64,000 nt of DNA from an uncultured Dehalococcoidia bacterium (GCA_951812795.1 OX638325.1:2318277-2382276), one strand, 5' to 3'. Shown: positions 10,444-18,098, counted from the stretch's first letter. The notes: generated by a model not told the origin, from the letters alone. A program made the numbers and translations.

Positions 10444-11526
10444 ATGATTCCGGTTCGGAATAGGTGGCATATGTTGTTGTATGCGTGGGATTTGGTGGAG
10501 TTTAAGGATCGGTTTCAGTCGGAGGTTGAGGATGTGCCGGACCTTAGAGCTTTGTTGACGTCAATTTTGGTGTTTCTAGTGAAGCATCAGATACGGCGTG
10601 GGTTGCGGGGGGATTATGTTGAGAGATCGGAGGAGTTGCAGGGAGTGAGAGGGCGGATCGATTTCACGCAGACGTTGAGTCCGATGTCGATGTATCGGGT
10701 GCGGTTGCATTGCGAATTTGAGGAGTTCACGCTTAATGTGCCTCGGAATAAGATCATCCGGTCGACTCTGAACGATTCGTTGAATCGGGGGTTTTCGGAG
10801 GTTGAAGAGGATCGGCCGAAGTATGGAAGACTGGTTTCGGATGTTGAGGCGTTGCTGCGGATGCTTTACGAGATTGATCGGGTGCGGGTTACGCGTCGGT
10901 TGACCGCGTCGGAGTTGAGGTTGTTGGGTCGGAATGAGCGGGAGTACAAGTTGATGTTGAAGATTTGCGAGATGTTGCAGGATCCTTCGATGCCAGAGTC
11001 GGATGCGGTTTCGGATACGGATTTAGTCGATTGGTTGCGGAGGCAGGAGTATGAGATTTTCGAGCGGTTTGTAGCGAATTTCTAAAGGTTGCGGTTGGGC
11101 AATGATTGGGGTGTTTCCGCGCAACGCAAATTTGAGTGGAACGAAGCAGAGGATCGGGAAGAAACGGGGATTCGTCTGCCGAACATGTATCCGGATGTCT
11201 ATTTGACGCACAGTAGCGGGAAGATCATTGTGTTGGATACGAAGTGGTATTCGTCGCCGGTTAATGAACGATACGACGCGGAGTCAGTGCACACGGGCAA
11301 TCTGTATCAGATGTATGGGTATTTGGCGTCGCAGGATCATCGGGGTGGCGAGCACCTGAAGTCGACCGGGATATTGCCGTACGGGCAGACCGAGCTGGGA
11401 CATCGTCGGTTGCGGACGCGGATCGACGAGCATCCGTTTTGGGTTGAGACGTTGGATTTGATGAAGGATTGGGAGGATATTGAAGCGGATTTATTGGGAT
11501 TGGTTGAGGAGACGGTTGATTCGTAG
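10444..11526 (+). pseudogene. McrC-like nuclease subunit split by an in-frame stop
   Basis: The frame from ATG 10444 reads as McrC, the nuclease subunit of the McrBC modification-dependent restriction system: an opening IPVRNRWHMLLYAWD, a central region with VRGRIDFTQTL, and a C-terminal PD-(D/E)XK core with PDVYL and VLDTKWY. A TAA at 11083-11085 interrupts it in the same frame after FERFVANF, where the family normally continues with Tyr, so one base change (TAC or TAT to TAA) explains the break. The nuclease motifs lie after the stop. No McrB GTPase gene is present on either side. A sequencing error or read-through is possible. Confidence 0.8.
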
Positions 11527-11549
11527 GGGCAGGTTTCAAACCTGCCCCT
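11525..11549. repeat. REP-like palindrome, left of transposase remnant
   Basis: A 25-base perfect palindrome with 12-base arms (AGGGGCAGGTTT) around one C. It overlaps the last codon of the McrC remnant. A near-identical copy lies at 11878-11901. Such pairs are the substrates of REP-associated transposases. Confidence 0.88.
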
Positions 11550-11580
11550 GCTCGGTTGGTGAGGTTAGGATGAGCATGCT

Positions 11581-11937
11581 ATGGTCCGTGAATCTGATTC
11601 GGTAAATGCGCCGCGGCGATGTCGGTCTATGCGATTGTCGAGGTACGATTATTCGCAGGCTGGGACGTATTTCGTTACGATCTGTACTCAAGGAAGTGTG
11701 TGCGTTCTTGGCGATGTTGTGGATGGGCAGGTACGTCTGAGTGAGTTTGGTAGATTGGCACATTCGGTTTGGTCGGAGTTGCCACGCCACTATCCGCATG
11801 TTCGATTAGATGCGTGGGTCGATATGCCTAATCATGTCCATGGCATCGTGATGTTGGAGCCTTCGGACGACGTGGTAAGGGCAGGTTTGAAACCTGCCCC
11901 TACATGTCCACGTACATGGAGGGTGGCTCGTGGTTAG
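11581..11937 (+). pseudogene. Truncated REP-associated tyrosine transposase (Y1/HUH)
   Basis: The N-terminal two thirds of a RAYT, the single-strand transposase related to IS200/IS605 TnpA. Visible are RLSRYDYSQAGTYFVTICTQ and the HUH metal motif in MPNHVHGIVML. Homology stops there: the remaining codons run through the right-hand palindrome (read as AGLKPAPT) and into cobU. The helix with the catalytic Tyr, which should follow, is missing, so the enzyme is inactive. Full members have roughly 150-200 residues; this has 118. Confidence 0.85.
11878..11901. repeat. REP-like palindrome, right of transposase remnant
   Basis: A copy of the 11525-11549 palindrome, with arms AGGGCAGGTTT and AAACCTGCCCCT around one G. 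It lies inside the frame of the transposase remnant, 28 bases before cobU. Confidence 0.88.
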
Positions 11938-12439
11938 GACGTTAATACTAGGCGGCGCGCGATCGGGGAAGAGCCGGTATGCGTTGGAGTTGGGGGAGTC
12001 GCTTCGGGAGGATCGGGTTTTTGTTGCTACTGCGCAGGCGTTTGATGAGGGGATGCGGGAGCGGATTGCGAGGCATCGGTCGGATCGAGATGTGTCGTGG
12101 CGGACGGTGGAGGAGTTGGTTGAAGTTTGGGATGTGATTGAGTCGGAGTGTCGGGTTAGTCGGGTGGTTGTTTTGGACTGTTTGACGCTTTGGTTGAATA
12201 ACTTGATGTTGGAGGGGCGGGATGTCGAGGCTGATTTGGAGCGGTTGGTGGTGTGTTTAGAGGGTGTGACGGGGGACGTGATTTTGGTGTCGAATGAGAT
12301 CGGCTTGGGGTTGGTGCCGGATACGGAGCTGGGTCGAGAGTTTCGTGATCTGCACGGTCGGATGAATCAGGCTGTTGCGGCGGTTTGCGATCGGGTTTTG
12401 TTTATGGTTGCGGGGTTGCCGGTGGTTGTTAAGGGGTGA
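11930..12439 (+). CDS. cobU: Adenosylcobinamide kinase / guanylyltransferase
   Basis: A 169-residue CobU/CobP enzyme: it phosphorylates adenosylcobinamide and then transfers GMP to give AdoCbi-GDP, an early step of nucleotide-loop assembly. The P-loop is GGARSGKSR (residues 8-16). Other family marks are the RHRSDRD segment with the guanylylated His, DCLTLWLNN and SNEIGLGLVPDTELGREFRD. The start is GTG 11930 with GGAGGG seven bases before it; it overlaps the end of the transposase frame. cobS and cobT, which use its product, lie 2.6-4 kb away on the other strand. Confidence 0.95.
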   Translation: MVRTLILGGARSGKSRYALELGESLREDRVFVATAQAFDEGMRERIARHRSDRDVSWRTVEELVEVWDVIESECRVSRVVVLDCLTLWLNNLMLEGRDVEADLERLVVCLEGVTGDVILVSNEIGLGLVPDTELGREFRDLHGRMNQAVAAVCDRVLFMVAGLPVVVKG

Positions 12440-12488
12440 GGGAATTTGGCATGGATGGACGGGATGTAGGGGATGGGGTTTGTTGTTG

Positions 12489-12612
12489 GTGATATTGGGG
12501 CTCGAGAGCAGGTGCCGGGCATATGCTCCGCGAGCCGGGGAAACCCTGCCGCGCATCCGCCCCTCTGGATGGACGTTCCGTCCGCTGAAGCGCCCGCGTT
12601 CGCGGGAATGAC
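12489..12612. repeat. Palindromic repeats after cobU
   Basis: The gap 12440-12647 has no gene. It holds a CTCCGCGAGCCGGGGAAACC block, a TGGACGTTCCGTCC hairpin (near 12567) and CCCGCGTTCGCGGGAATGAC (about 12592-12611), a variant of the GGAATGACGG palindrome family. Confidence 0.7.
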
Positions 12613-12647
12613 ATTGGTGCGGTGTATGATGACGGGGGTGTTTTTTT

Positions 12648-13439
12648 TTAGGAGTTGAGGAATTCTAGGACTTGGTTGTGGAGTCGGCCGTTGGTGGATA
12701 TTGCGCTGCCGCCGTGGATTGTTGGGTTGCCTTGGAGGTCGGTGAAAGTGCCGCCTGCTTCTTGGATGATGGACTGGAGGGGTGCGTTGTCCCAGACGTT
12801 CATGAAGGGGTCGATCATGATTTCGACACGTCCGGTTGCGACTAGGTAGTGGCCGTAGCAGTCAGGGTAGCAGCGGTTGACGTCGACGTTGAAGGACAGT
12901 TTTTGATAGGCCTGCGCTTTATCGGTTCGTTGAAAGCTGCGAGCGGAGGTGGTGGACAGATAGGCGTCTGAGAGTCGGGATATGTTCGAAACGCGGGCGC
13001 GTTTTGGGCAGATTGGGTCTAGTTGGTCGGACCACCATGCGCCGAGGTTTTTGGCTGCGTAGACGAGTTCGTTCAGTGCGGGGAAGACGATGATGCCGGC
13101 TACGGCTTCGTCTTTGTATTGGAGTCCCATCATGGTTCCGTAGAGAGGGATGCCGCGGATGAAGGATTTGGTTCCGTCGATGGGGTCGAGGTACCAGGTG
13201 AAGTCGGTTGATCCGGATTGGTTGCCGAACTCTTCGCCTAAGATGGCATCGTGCGGGAACTCTTTGGCGAGGTGGTTTCGCAGGGTTTCTTCGGATTCTT
13301 TGTCGGCACGGGTTACGGGTGTCTCGTCGGGTTTGGTGTCGATCGTGAGGTCCGATGAGCGGAAGTAGCGGATGGTCAGCTTTCCGGCTGTGGTGGCGGC
13401 TCGGATGGCGAAGTCGAGTCTGTCTTTTAATTCGGACAT
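12648..13439 (-). CDS. hisN: Inositol-monophosphatase family phosphatase, likely histidinol-phosphatase
   Basis: A 263-residue Mg2+-dependent phosphatase. The metal site is visible in GEEFG, LDPIDGTKSF and WDNAPLQSIIQEAGG. The continuation IRGIPLYGTMMGL after the DGT motif is the form typical of HisN, which removes phosphate from L-histidinol phosphate in histidine synthesis, rather than of inositol phosphatases (DGTTNF). The start ATG 13439 has AGGAGG at a normal distance; longer forms read into repeat DNA. No other his gene is near, so the substrate rests on sequence only. Confidence 0.85.
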   Translation of the reverse strand: MSELKDRLDFAIRAATTAGKLTIRYFRSSDLTIDTKPDETPVTRADKESEETLRNHLAKEFPHDAILGEEFGNQSGSTDFTWYLDPIDGTKSFIRGIPLYGTMMGLQYKDEAVAGIIVFPALNELVYAAKNLGAWWSDQLDPICPKRARVSNISRLSDAYLSTTSARSFQRTDKAQAYQKLSFNVDVNRCYPDCYGHYLVATGRVEIMIDPFMNVWDNAPLQSIIQEAGGTFTDLQGNPTIHGGSAISTNGRLHNQVLEFLNS

Positions 13440-13479
13440 TGGGGTTAGCTCCTCCTTCCTTTGATTGTGATCGATGTGG

Positions 13480-13618
13480 CCCCCCCCCTTTGTCCTTCGG
13501 ACATTTCCCCTTGGATTTCGTTCGTATTGGGCGGGGGAAACCCGACGGCCGGTCCGCCCGGGCATCCCCTGCGAACTTGCTTCGCTCTTTCGCGTTCCCA
13601 TCGCTTTGCGAAGGGTAG
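13480..13618. repeat. Palindromic repeat cluster
   Basis: In the gap 13440-13710 lie the TGTCCTTCGGACA hairpin with C-rich left flank (about 13481-13510), a GGGCGGGGGAAACCCGACGG block and a worn form of the CTTCGC/GCGAAG hairpin (about 13578-13616). The order is the same as at 15101-15245 and 19221-19305. Confidence 0.75.
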
Positions 13619-13710
13619 GTGTTGTTGAACCACAGATGGGAGAGTCCGATAAAGTTAGGGTTGAAGGCAATCGAAGGATCCATTGATTATCGGATGAGGC
13701 AATAGGAAAA

Positions 13711-13938
13711 ATGACGAATTGGGAGACGTGTCCAGCGGTGGAGCGTCGGGTCGGCAAACTCAGCGGAGCTTGGGTGTTTACCGGCACTCGTGTGCCGCTG
13801 TCGAGCCTTTTTCAGAATCTCGGGCGCGGCGCAACTATCGAAGAGTATTTGGAGTGGTTCCCGGGCGTAACGGAATCGCAGGTTTTGGCGGTCCTTGAAT
13901 ACGAAGCGAATTCGCTTAAAGTTCCCGTGCGATCGTGA
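13711..13938 (+). CDS. DUF433 antitoxin
   Basis: A 75-residue DUF433 protein, a family found as antitoxins of PIN-like toxins. It shows the core VFTGTRVPLSSLFQNLGRG and the helix-turn-helix-like EEYLEWFPGVTESQVLAVLEY. The stop overlaps the next start (GTGA), so translation is coupled. Confidence 0.85.
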   Translation: MTNWETCPAVERRVGKLSGAWVFTGTRVPLSSLFQNLGRGATIEEYLEWFPGVTESQVLAVLEYEANSLKVPVRS

Positions 13939-14252
13939 GGATCCTGTTCGATCAAGGGACGCCTGTGCCTCTGCGTCGACATCTAGTTGACCACGGTGTG
14001 GATACGGCCGCGGAGAACGGATGGTCGGATCTGGATAACGGCGATCTTATTGAGATGACTGAGCGTCGTGGGTACGAGATCTTGGTCACGACGGATCAGA
14101 ATTTGCGGTACCAACAAAACTTCAACGATCGTTCGTTGTCGGTTGTCGTACTGCTCTCAACGGCGTGGCCTGACATTCAATTGAGGACAGAAGAGAATCG
14201 CGCGACGATCGATGAAATTCGGCCAGGTGAATTTAGGGAGGTGTCGATCTGA
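13935..14252 (+). CDS. DUF5615 PIN-like toxin
   Basis: A 105-residue PIN-like protein of the DUF5615 type: it opens ILFDQGTPVPLRRHL, with Asp in the first strand, and has the second acidic cluster in ILVTTDQNLRYQQN. Families of this kind pair with DUF433 antitoxins. This is the third toxin-antitoxin pair in 10 kb, and from a family different from the first two. GTG 13935 is chosen because of the overlap with the antitoxin. Confidence 0.83.
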   Translation: MRILFDQGTPVPLRRHLVDHGVDTAAENGWSDLDNGDLIEMTERRGYEILVTTDQNLRYQQNFNDRSLSVVVLLSTAWPDIQLRTEENRATIDEIRPGEFREVSI

Positions 14253-14266
14253 ACGGAGGATGGTCC

Positions 14267-15037
14267 CTATATTGCTGCGAATGCGATGTAGATGGCTAGT
14301 TCGGTGATTTGTTGGGTGGCGCCTAGGGTGTCGCCGGTGTGTCCTTTTAGTTTGGGTTGGAAGTAGAGGCGGATTAGGATGTGTCCGGTGATGGCGCCGG
14401 CGGTGGCTAGGAGGGCGTGGGTTGGGGTGAGGATGAGGGCTAGGGCGGCGATGGTTATGAGTGCGGTTAGGGTGGCGATGACGGTGTTGATGGGTCGGAG
14501 GGGGATGTCTTGGGGTCCGGCGATGCCGTTTTCTCGGGCGTAGGTGGAGGTGGCTTTGACGATGACGGTTGAGGTGCGGGAGATGATGTGGGCGGCGATT
14601 AGGGCGGTGATGATGGTTGTGGTGTCGTCGAGGGATGCAAGGGCGGCGATTTTTAGAGTGATGACGAGGATTAGGGCGAGTGCTCCGAAGGTGCCGATTC
14701 GGGAGTCGTGCATGATTTCGAGTGAACGGGCGCGGTCGTATGCTCCGCTGATGCCGTCGAATGTGTCGGCGAGTCCGTCTTCGTGGAATGCTCCGGTGAG
14801 GAGTGCGGTTGCGGCAGTGGCAATGAGGACGGCGACGATGGTCGGAAGGGCGAGGCTGGCGAGGAAGAATGCGAGTGCGGCGACGGAGCCGATGATGGCG
14901 CCGACGATGGGGTAGTAGCGACTCGCGGAGTTGAGACGGTCGGGGGTGTAATCGATTTCGAAGGGAGTTGGGATGCGGGTGAGGAAGTGGATGGCGAGGA
15001 TTAGGGTTTTGAGTTCGTTTTGGATGGGGGAGGGCAT
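14267..15037 (-). CDS. cobS: Adenosylcobinamide-GDP ribazoletransferase (cobalamin synthase)
   Basis: A 256-residue integral membrane enzyme that joins AdoCbi-GDP to alpha-ribazole (or its phosphate), the last assembly step of cobalamin. The family motif is TGAFHEDGLADTFDGISG, an Asp-rich metal site, followed by RIGTFGALAL; seven or so hydrophobic helices follow. The end GHTGDTLGATQQITEL is also typical. The start ATG 15037 fits the family opening (FLTRIP); upstream codons read through repeat DNA. Same strand as cobT, 215 bases away across a repeat cluster. Confidence 0.95.
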   Translation of the reverse strand: MPSPIQNELKTLILAIHFLTRIPTPFEIDYTPDRLNSASRYYPIVGAIIGSVAALAFFLASLALPTIVAVLIATAATALLTGAFHEDGLADTFDGISGAYDRARSLEIMHDSRIGTFGALALILVITLKIAALASLDDTTTIITALIAAHIISRTSTVIVKATSTYARENGIAGPQDIPLRPINTVIATLTALITIAALALILTPTHALLATAGAITGHILIRLYFQPKLKGHTGDTLGATQQITELAIYIAFAAI

Positions 15038-15100
15038 GGAGGTGGACGCGCGTTGGATGTTGGGATTATGGAGAAGGGTAAAACTTGGGGTGTGGGTGTG

Positions 15101-15245
15101 GACCCCCTTTGTCCTTCGGACATTTCCCCCGTGTGGCGGGGGAAACCCTGCCGCCCTGCTGCCCTGCCGCGCGTTGCCGCCCTGTGCATCCCCCGCTCGC
15201 ATCGCTTCGCTTGCTCGCGCCCCCTTCGCGAAGCGAAGGGGGGTA
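15101..15245. repeat. Palindromic repeat cluster between cobT and cobS
   Basis: Contains the TGTCCTTCGGACA hairpin (about 15110-15122), a GGCGGGGGAAACCCTGCC block, repeated CCCTGCCGC units and the CCCCTTCGCGAAGCGAAGGGG hairpin (about 15220-15241), which ends just before the cobT stop. It may weaken or end transcription between the two cob genes. Confidence 0.78.
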
Positions 15246-15252
15246 CGCAGCG

Positions 15253-16482
15253 TCATAGCTTGCTGCTGACGCCGGCGGATTGGAAGGTTGCCATGTTGTT
15301 TAGGATTGCGGCGGCGGCTTTTACTAGTGGCCATGCTAGGAGGGCGCCGGTTCCTTCGCCTAGTCGCATGTCGAGGTCTAGGAGGGGTTCGACGTTTAGG
15401 GCTTGGAGCATGGCGTCGTGGCCTCGTTCGCCGGAGCGGTGGGCAAAGATTAGGGCGTCGGTGATGTCGGGTTTGGCGTTGGTGGCGGCGATGGCTGCCG
15501 CGGTGGCGATGAAGCCGTCGACGATGACCAGGCGTTTGGAAGTTGCTGCCTGTCGGATTGCGGCGGCCATCATGACGATTTCGAAACCTCCGTATTCTGT
15601 CAATGTGGCTTCAGCGTCGAGTCGAGGGGCGGTCCGTTCGGCGGCTTTGTTTAAGACGTCGAGTTTGTGCTGGACGCCTTCGGGGTTGAGTCCAGTGCCG
15701 GGACCGACGAGGTCCGAGAGTGGGAGGCCGAGTATCTTGTGGGCGATGATCGATGCGGATGCGGTGTTGGCGATGCCGATTTCGCCGAAGCAGATGGCGT
15801 CGGTTAACCCCCTCTTAATCTCCCCCTGGGAGGGGGAGGGGAGAAGGTTAGTCTCCGCCTGGGAAGGCGAAGGGAAACGGATAGTCTCCCCGTGTGAGGG
15901 ATGTGTGCGCAAATGCGGGCGGGACAGTTCAGAGCTCGGGTCTAAGTCGGAACCCCTGGTACCCAGCCCTTCTGGATTCCGGCTTTCGCCGGAATGACGG
16001 TCGTTGTGCACAGGACTCTGCGAGCGGGAAGAGAAAAGGTTCGTGCCGTGTTTAGTCGCGAGGTGGTATTGGTCTGGGGTCATGGCCGGGCCGGTGCTGA
16101 AATCTGCAGTGCCTGGTGCGATGCGGCGGTTGATGAGGTCGGGATGGTCGATTGCGTCGCCTTTGATGCCGGCGTCGATGATTTTGACGGGGATGTCGAG
16201 GGAGTCGGCGATGACGTTTGCGGCGGCTCCGCCAGCGAGGAGATTTTCGACCATTTGGCGGGTGACTTCGGACGGATATGCGGAGACGCCTTGGTTTGCG
16301 ATGCCGTGGTCTGCGCCGAAGATGATTAGTTGGCAGGTCGACATGCTCGGTTGGAGTGTGCCTTGGAGCGTTGCGATCTGTGCGGCGAGTTGTTCCAGTC
16401 GGCCGAGCGAGCCGATGGGTTTGGTTTTGGCGTCGAGGGCTCGTTGGAGGTCGGCGGTGAACGAAAAGGAGTCGGGTGTCAC
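15253..16482 (-). CDS. cobT: Nicotinate-nucleotide:dimethylbenzimidazole phosphoribosyltransferase with an insertion
   Basis: CobT makes alpha-ribazole phosphate from nicotinate mononucleotide and a lower-ligand base. Family marks are KPIGSLGRLE (21-30), FGADHGIANQGVSAYP (55-70), FGEIGIANT (232-240), GPGTGLN, VDGFIATAAA and the catalytic Glu376 in RLGEGTGA. The family has about 345 residues; this one has 409. The surplus lies at about 151-225, between MTPDQYHLATKHGTNL and TDAICFGEIG, and is translated palindromic repeat (see 15808-16032). The frame is kept with no stop codon. Whether the enzyme tolerates the loop is unknown; it lies before the helix leading to the GEIGIANT motif. Confidence 0.93.
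   Translation of the reverse strand: MTPDSFSFTADLQRALDAKTKPIGSLGRLEQLAAQIATLQGTLQPSMSTCQLIIFGADHGIANQGVSAYPSEVTRQMVENLLAGGAAANVIADSLDIPVKIIDAGIKGDAIDHPDLINRRIAPGTADFSTGPAMTPDQYHLATKHGTNLFSSRSQSPVHNDRHSGESRNPEGLGTRGSDLDPSSELSRPHLRTHPSHGETIRFPSPSQAETNLLPSPSQGEIKRGLTDAICFGEIGIANTASASIIAHKILGLPLSDLVGPGTGLNPEGVQHKLDVLNKAAERTAPRLDAEATLTEYGGFEIVMMAAAIRQAATSKRLVIVDGFIATAAAIAATNAKPDITDALIFAHRSGERGHDAMLQALNVEPLLDLDMRLGEGTGALLAWPLVKAAAAILNNMATFQSAGVSSKL
15808..16032. repeat. Repeat element inserted in frame in cobT
   Basis: About 225 bases (a multiple of three) of repeat DNA within cobT. One end has GTGCACAACGACCGTCATTCC and the ATTCCGGC/GCCGGAAT palindrome (15976-15995). The other end has AACCCCCTCTTAATCTCCCC and G-rich hairpins (CTGGGAGGGGGAGG, then CTGGGAAGGCGAAGG). 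Non-coding elements with the same two ends stand at 43107-43235 and 59264-59385. Boundaries are set from where CobT homology stops and resumes, so they are good to about ten bases. Confidence 0.82.
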
Positions 16483-16600
16483 TTAGGCATGCGTCACGGA
16501 GGTGCGGAGGATTATCGAATGTCCATTGTGCATGTTCTACAACCCTCCCCAGCCGTACAAAGGGAATCTATTGGGGTTTGGACTTGCGCTGTAATGTTCG

Positions 16601-16642
16601 CCCCTCTGGATTCCGGCTTTCGCCGGAATGACGGTCGTTGTG
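16601..16642. repeat. ATTCCGGC palindrome upstream of cobT
   Basis: CCCCTCTGG, the 20-base palindrome ATTCCGGC-TTTC-GCCGGAAT (16610-16629) and GACGGTCGTTGTGCAC. The right flank is identical to that of the copy inside cobT, 600 bases away. It lies in the 174-base gap between the regulator and cobT. Confidence 0.85.
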
Positions 16643-16656
16643 CACGTTCGACAGGT

Positions 16657-17550
16657 TCAACTGTTCGCGGTCGGTCCTAACAGGTCGCTGATAGAGACGT
16701 CTAAGGCGTCGGCGATCTTTAGGACGGCGGCGATGGTGAGGTTCTGTTTGCCGTGTTCGACGAGGCTGACGTACGTTCGGTCGAGTCCGGAGGCGTCGGC
16801 GAGTTGTTGCTGGGTGAGTTTGTGGGCGTTTCGTGCGGCGCGGATCTTCTGTCCCATCGAGGCCAGGTGCTGTTCGAGAGTCGGTTTCGCGTCGTTGATG
16901 CCGACGATTCGACGAGCTTGGCCGACCGCGTCTAAGAGGTCGGTGACGATGGCGTCTGCACCGAGATCGTCGGGACTTACGTCGGTGGCTTTGAGCGCCG
17001 CGCCGCCGAGGAGGACTTTGGGTCGAGGCGGTTTCAGTTTCTTGAGTTCAACTGCGACGGATTTGGCGTACGGCAAGAACTCGGTCATGGTGGATGAAAG
17101 AGCCAATATCTGTACTCGCCGTTGTTGTACATATTCGGCGAGATCTCTGGCTGGGGTAGAGTGCCAGAAGAAGTCGACATCCCACCCGTCCATCAATAGC
17201 AGATCGGCCAACATACGCGCTCCGATGAAGTGCTGGTCGCCTTCCACTGGTACCACTATGGCCCTGACCCCCAACGGTGATCGCGGCTTCGCGGATAGAC
17301 GTTGGAGATCCATCATCTGCATCGTTATGGCGGTGGCAAAGTGCTCCTGTGCCACGTTAATGATGCCTTCGTGCCACATCTCACCGAGTTTGGCCTGAGT
17401 TGGAGCAAGAACGTCGAGATATATCTCCGCGGGCGTTGCGCCGTATTCGATGGCCATTTCGATCACGGATCGCGCAACCGCGGGGTCGCCGAGAACTACG
17501 GCAGATCGGTACCGCTGTCTCGTATCGGCTAGGGATTCTTTGCTGACCAT
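16657..17550 (-). CDS. B12-binding regulator with C-terminal XRE domain (CarH-like sensor)
   Basis: A 297-residue protein with three parts. Residues 1-85 are a helical cobalamin cap with the W-x9-EH motif of CarH photoreceptors: Trp59, Glu69, His70 in EMWHEGIINVAQEH. Residues 93-215 are a B12-binding Rossmann domain with DxHxxG (Asp105, His107, Gly110). Residues 226-292 are an XRE/Cro helix-turn-helix (LTQQQLADASGLDRTYVSLVE). CarH has a MerR-type DNA-binding domain at the N-terminus, so both type and order differ here. His60, next to Trp59, matches the residue that caps cobalt after photolysis in CarH (from memory of that structure). It precedes cobT and cobS on the same strand and diverges from the DUF378 gene. 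Light or AdoCbl sensing is inferred. Confidence 0.88.
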   Translation of the reverse strand: MVSKESLADTRQRYRSAVVLGDPAVARSVIEMAIEYGATPAEIYLDVLAPTQAKLGEMWHEGIINVAQEHFATAITMQMMDLQRLSAKPRSPLGVRAIVVPVEGDQHFIGARMLADLLLMDGWDVDFFWHSTPARDLAEYVQQRRVQILALSSTMTEFLPYAKSVAVELKKLKPPRPKVLLGGAALKATDVSPDDLGADAIVTDLLDAVGQARRIVGINDAKPTLEQHLASMGQKIRAARNAHKLTQQQLADASGLDRTYVSLVEHGKQNLTIAAVLKIADALDVSISDLLGPTANS

Positions 17551-17594
17551 GTGAGTTCTATTCGGCGCGGTTCGTGAGGATATGCTGGAAATAC

Positions 17595-17634
17595 TAGACA
17601 AAACGATGTGGATATGTTATGAATATACAACATA
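17595..17634 (+). promoter_or_regulatory. Candidate promoter with overlapping inverted repeat
   Basis: In the 112-base gap between the B12/XRE regulator and the DUF378 gene: TAGACA (17595-17600), 17 bases, TATGAA (17618-17623), facing DUF378. An inverted repeat TATGTT (17613-17618) / AACATA (17629-17634) with a 10-base spacer covers the -10 box. This is where a repressor would sit, and the adjacent regulator is the obvious candidate. Not tested. Confidence 0.45.
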
Positions 17635-17662
17635 CGCAATTTGCCCTGAAGGAGGGTTTCAG

Positions 17663-17869
17663 ATGGAAATCATACAAATCATCGCGATAATCCTTGCGGT
17701 CGTGGGTGCGCTTAACTGGGGTCTGGTTGGGCTGTTCAAGTGGGACCTGGTGGCGTTTATCGGTGGCAGGTTGAGCTTCGGTGAAGTCAACCTGTTTACG
17801 CGAGTCGTCTACATATTGGTGGCAATCGCCGGGCTGATCAGCCTCACAGCGATTGGTGAGTTAATGTAA
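17663..17869 (+). CDS. DUF378 small membrane protein
   Basis: A 68-residue protein with two membrane helices (about 3-24 and 45-66) and the DUF378 mark ALNWGLVGLF. The function of the family is unknown. The start ATG 17663 has GGAGG at the right distance. It is divergent from the B12/XRE regulator and may be under its control. Confidence 0.88.
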   Translation: MEIIQIIAIILAVVGALNWGLVGLFKWDLVAFIGGRLSFGEVNLFTRVVYILVAIAGLISLTAIGELM

Positions 17870-18098
17870 CGGACGACTCCTTACAGGGCAGTTGGCGATG
17901 GTCGGGCCTGTGGTTCGCCGAGCCGCGCTCTCTTCGTCCGACATCCCCTCTTCCACCGCCTATTTCTGCTCTTTCTTCTGGGAGTAAGTAATGGCGATGC
18001 GGGAGAGGGGATTCTACGTAAGGTGCCGTATGAGGTCGCGGGGTGTTTGATGCCATATAATCCCGTTGAAGCGTTTAAGCATCAATCACGGGGGCATC

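Noticed and set aside
16483-16656. Cobalamin riboswitch upstream of cobT, or upstream of cobU
   Set aside because: No B12 box (GCCACTG) or matching stems were found before cobT, cobS or cobU; the gap before cobT is mostly a palindromic repeat.
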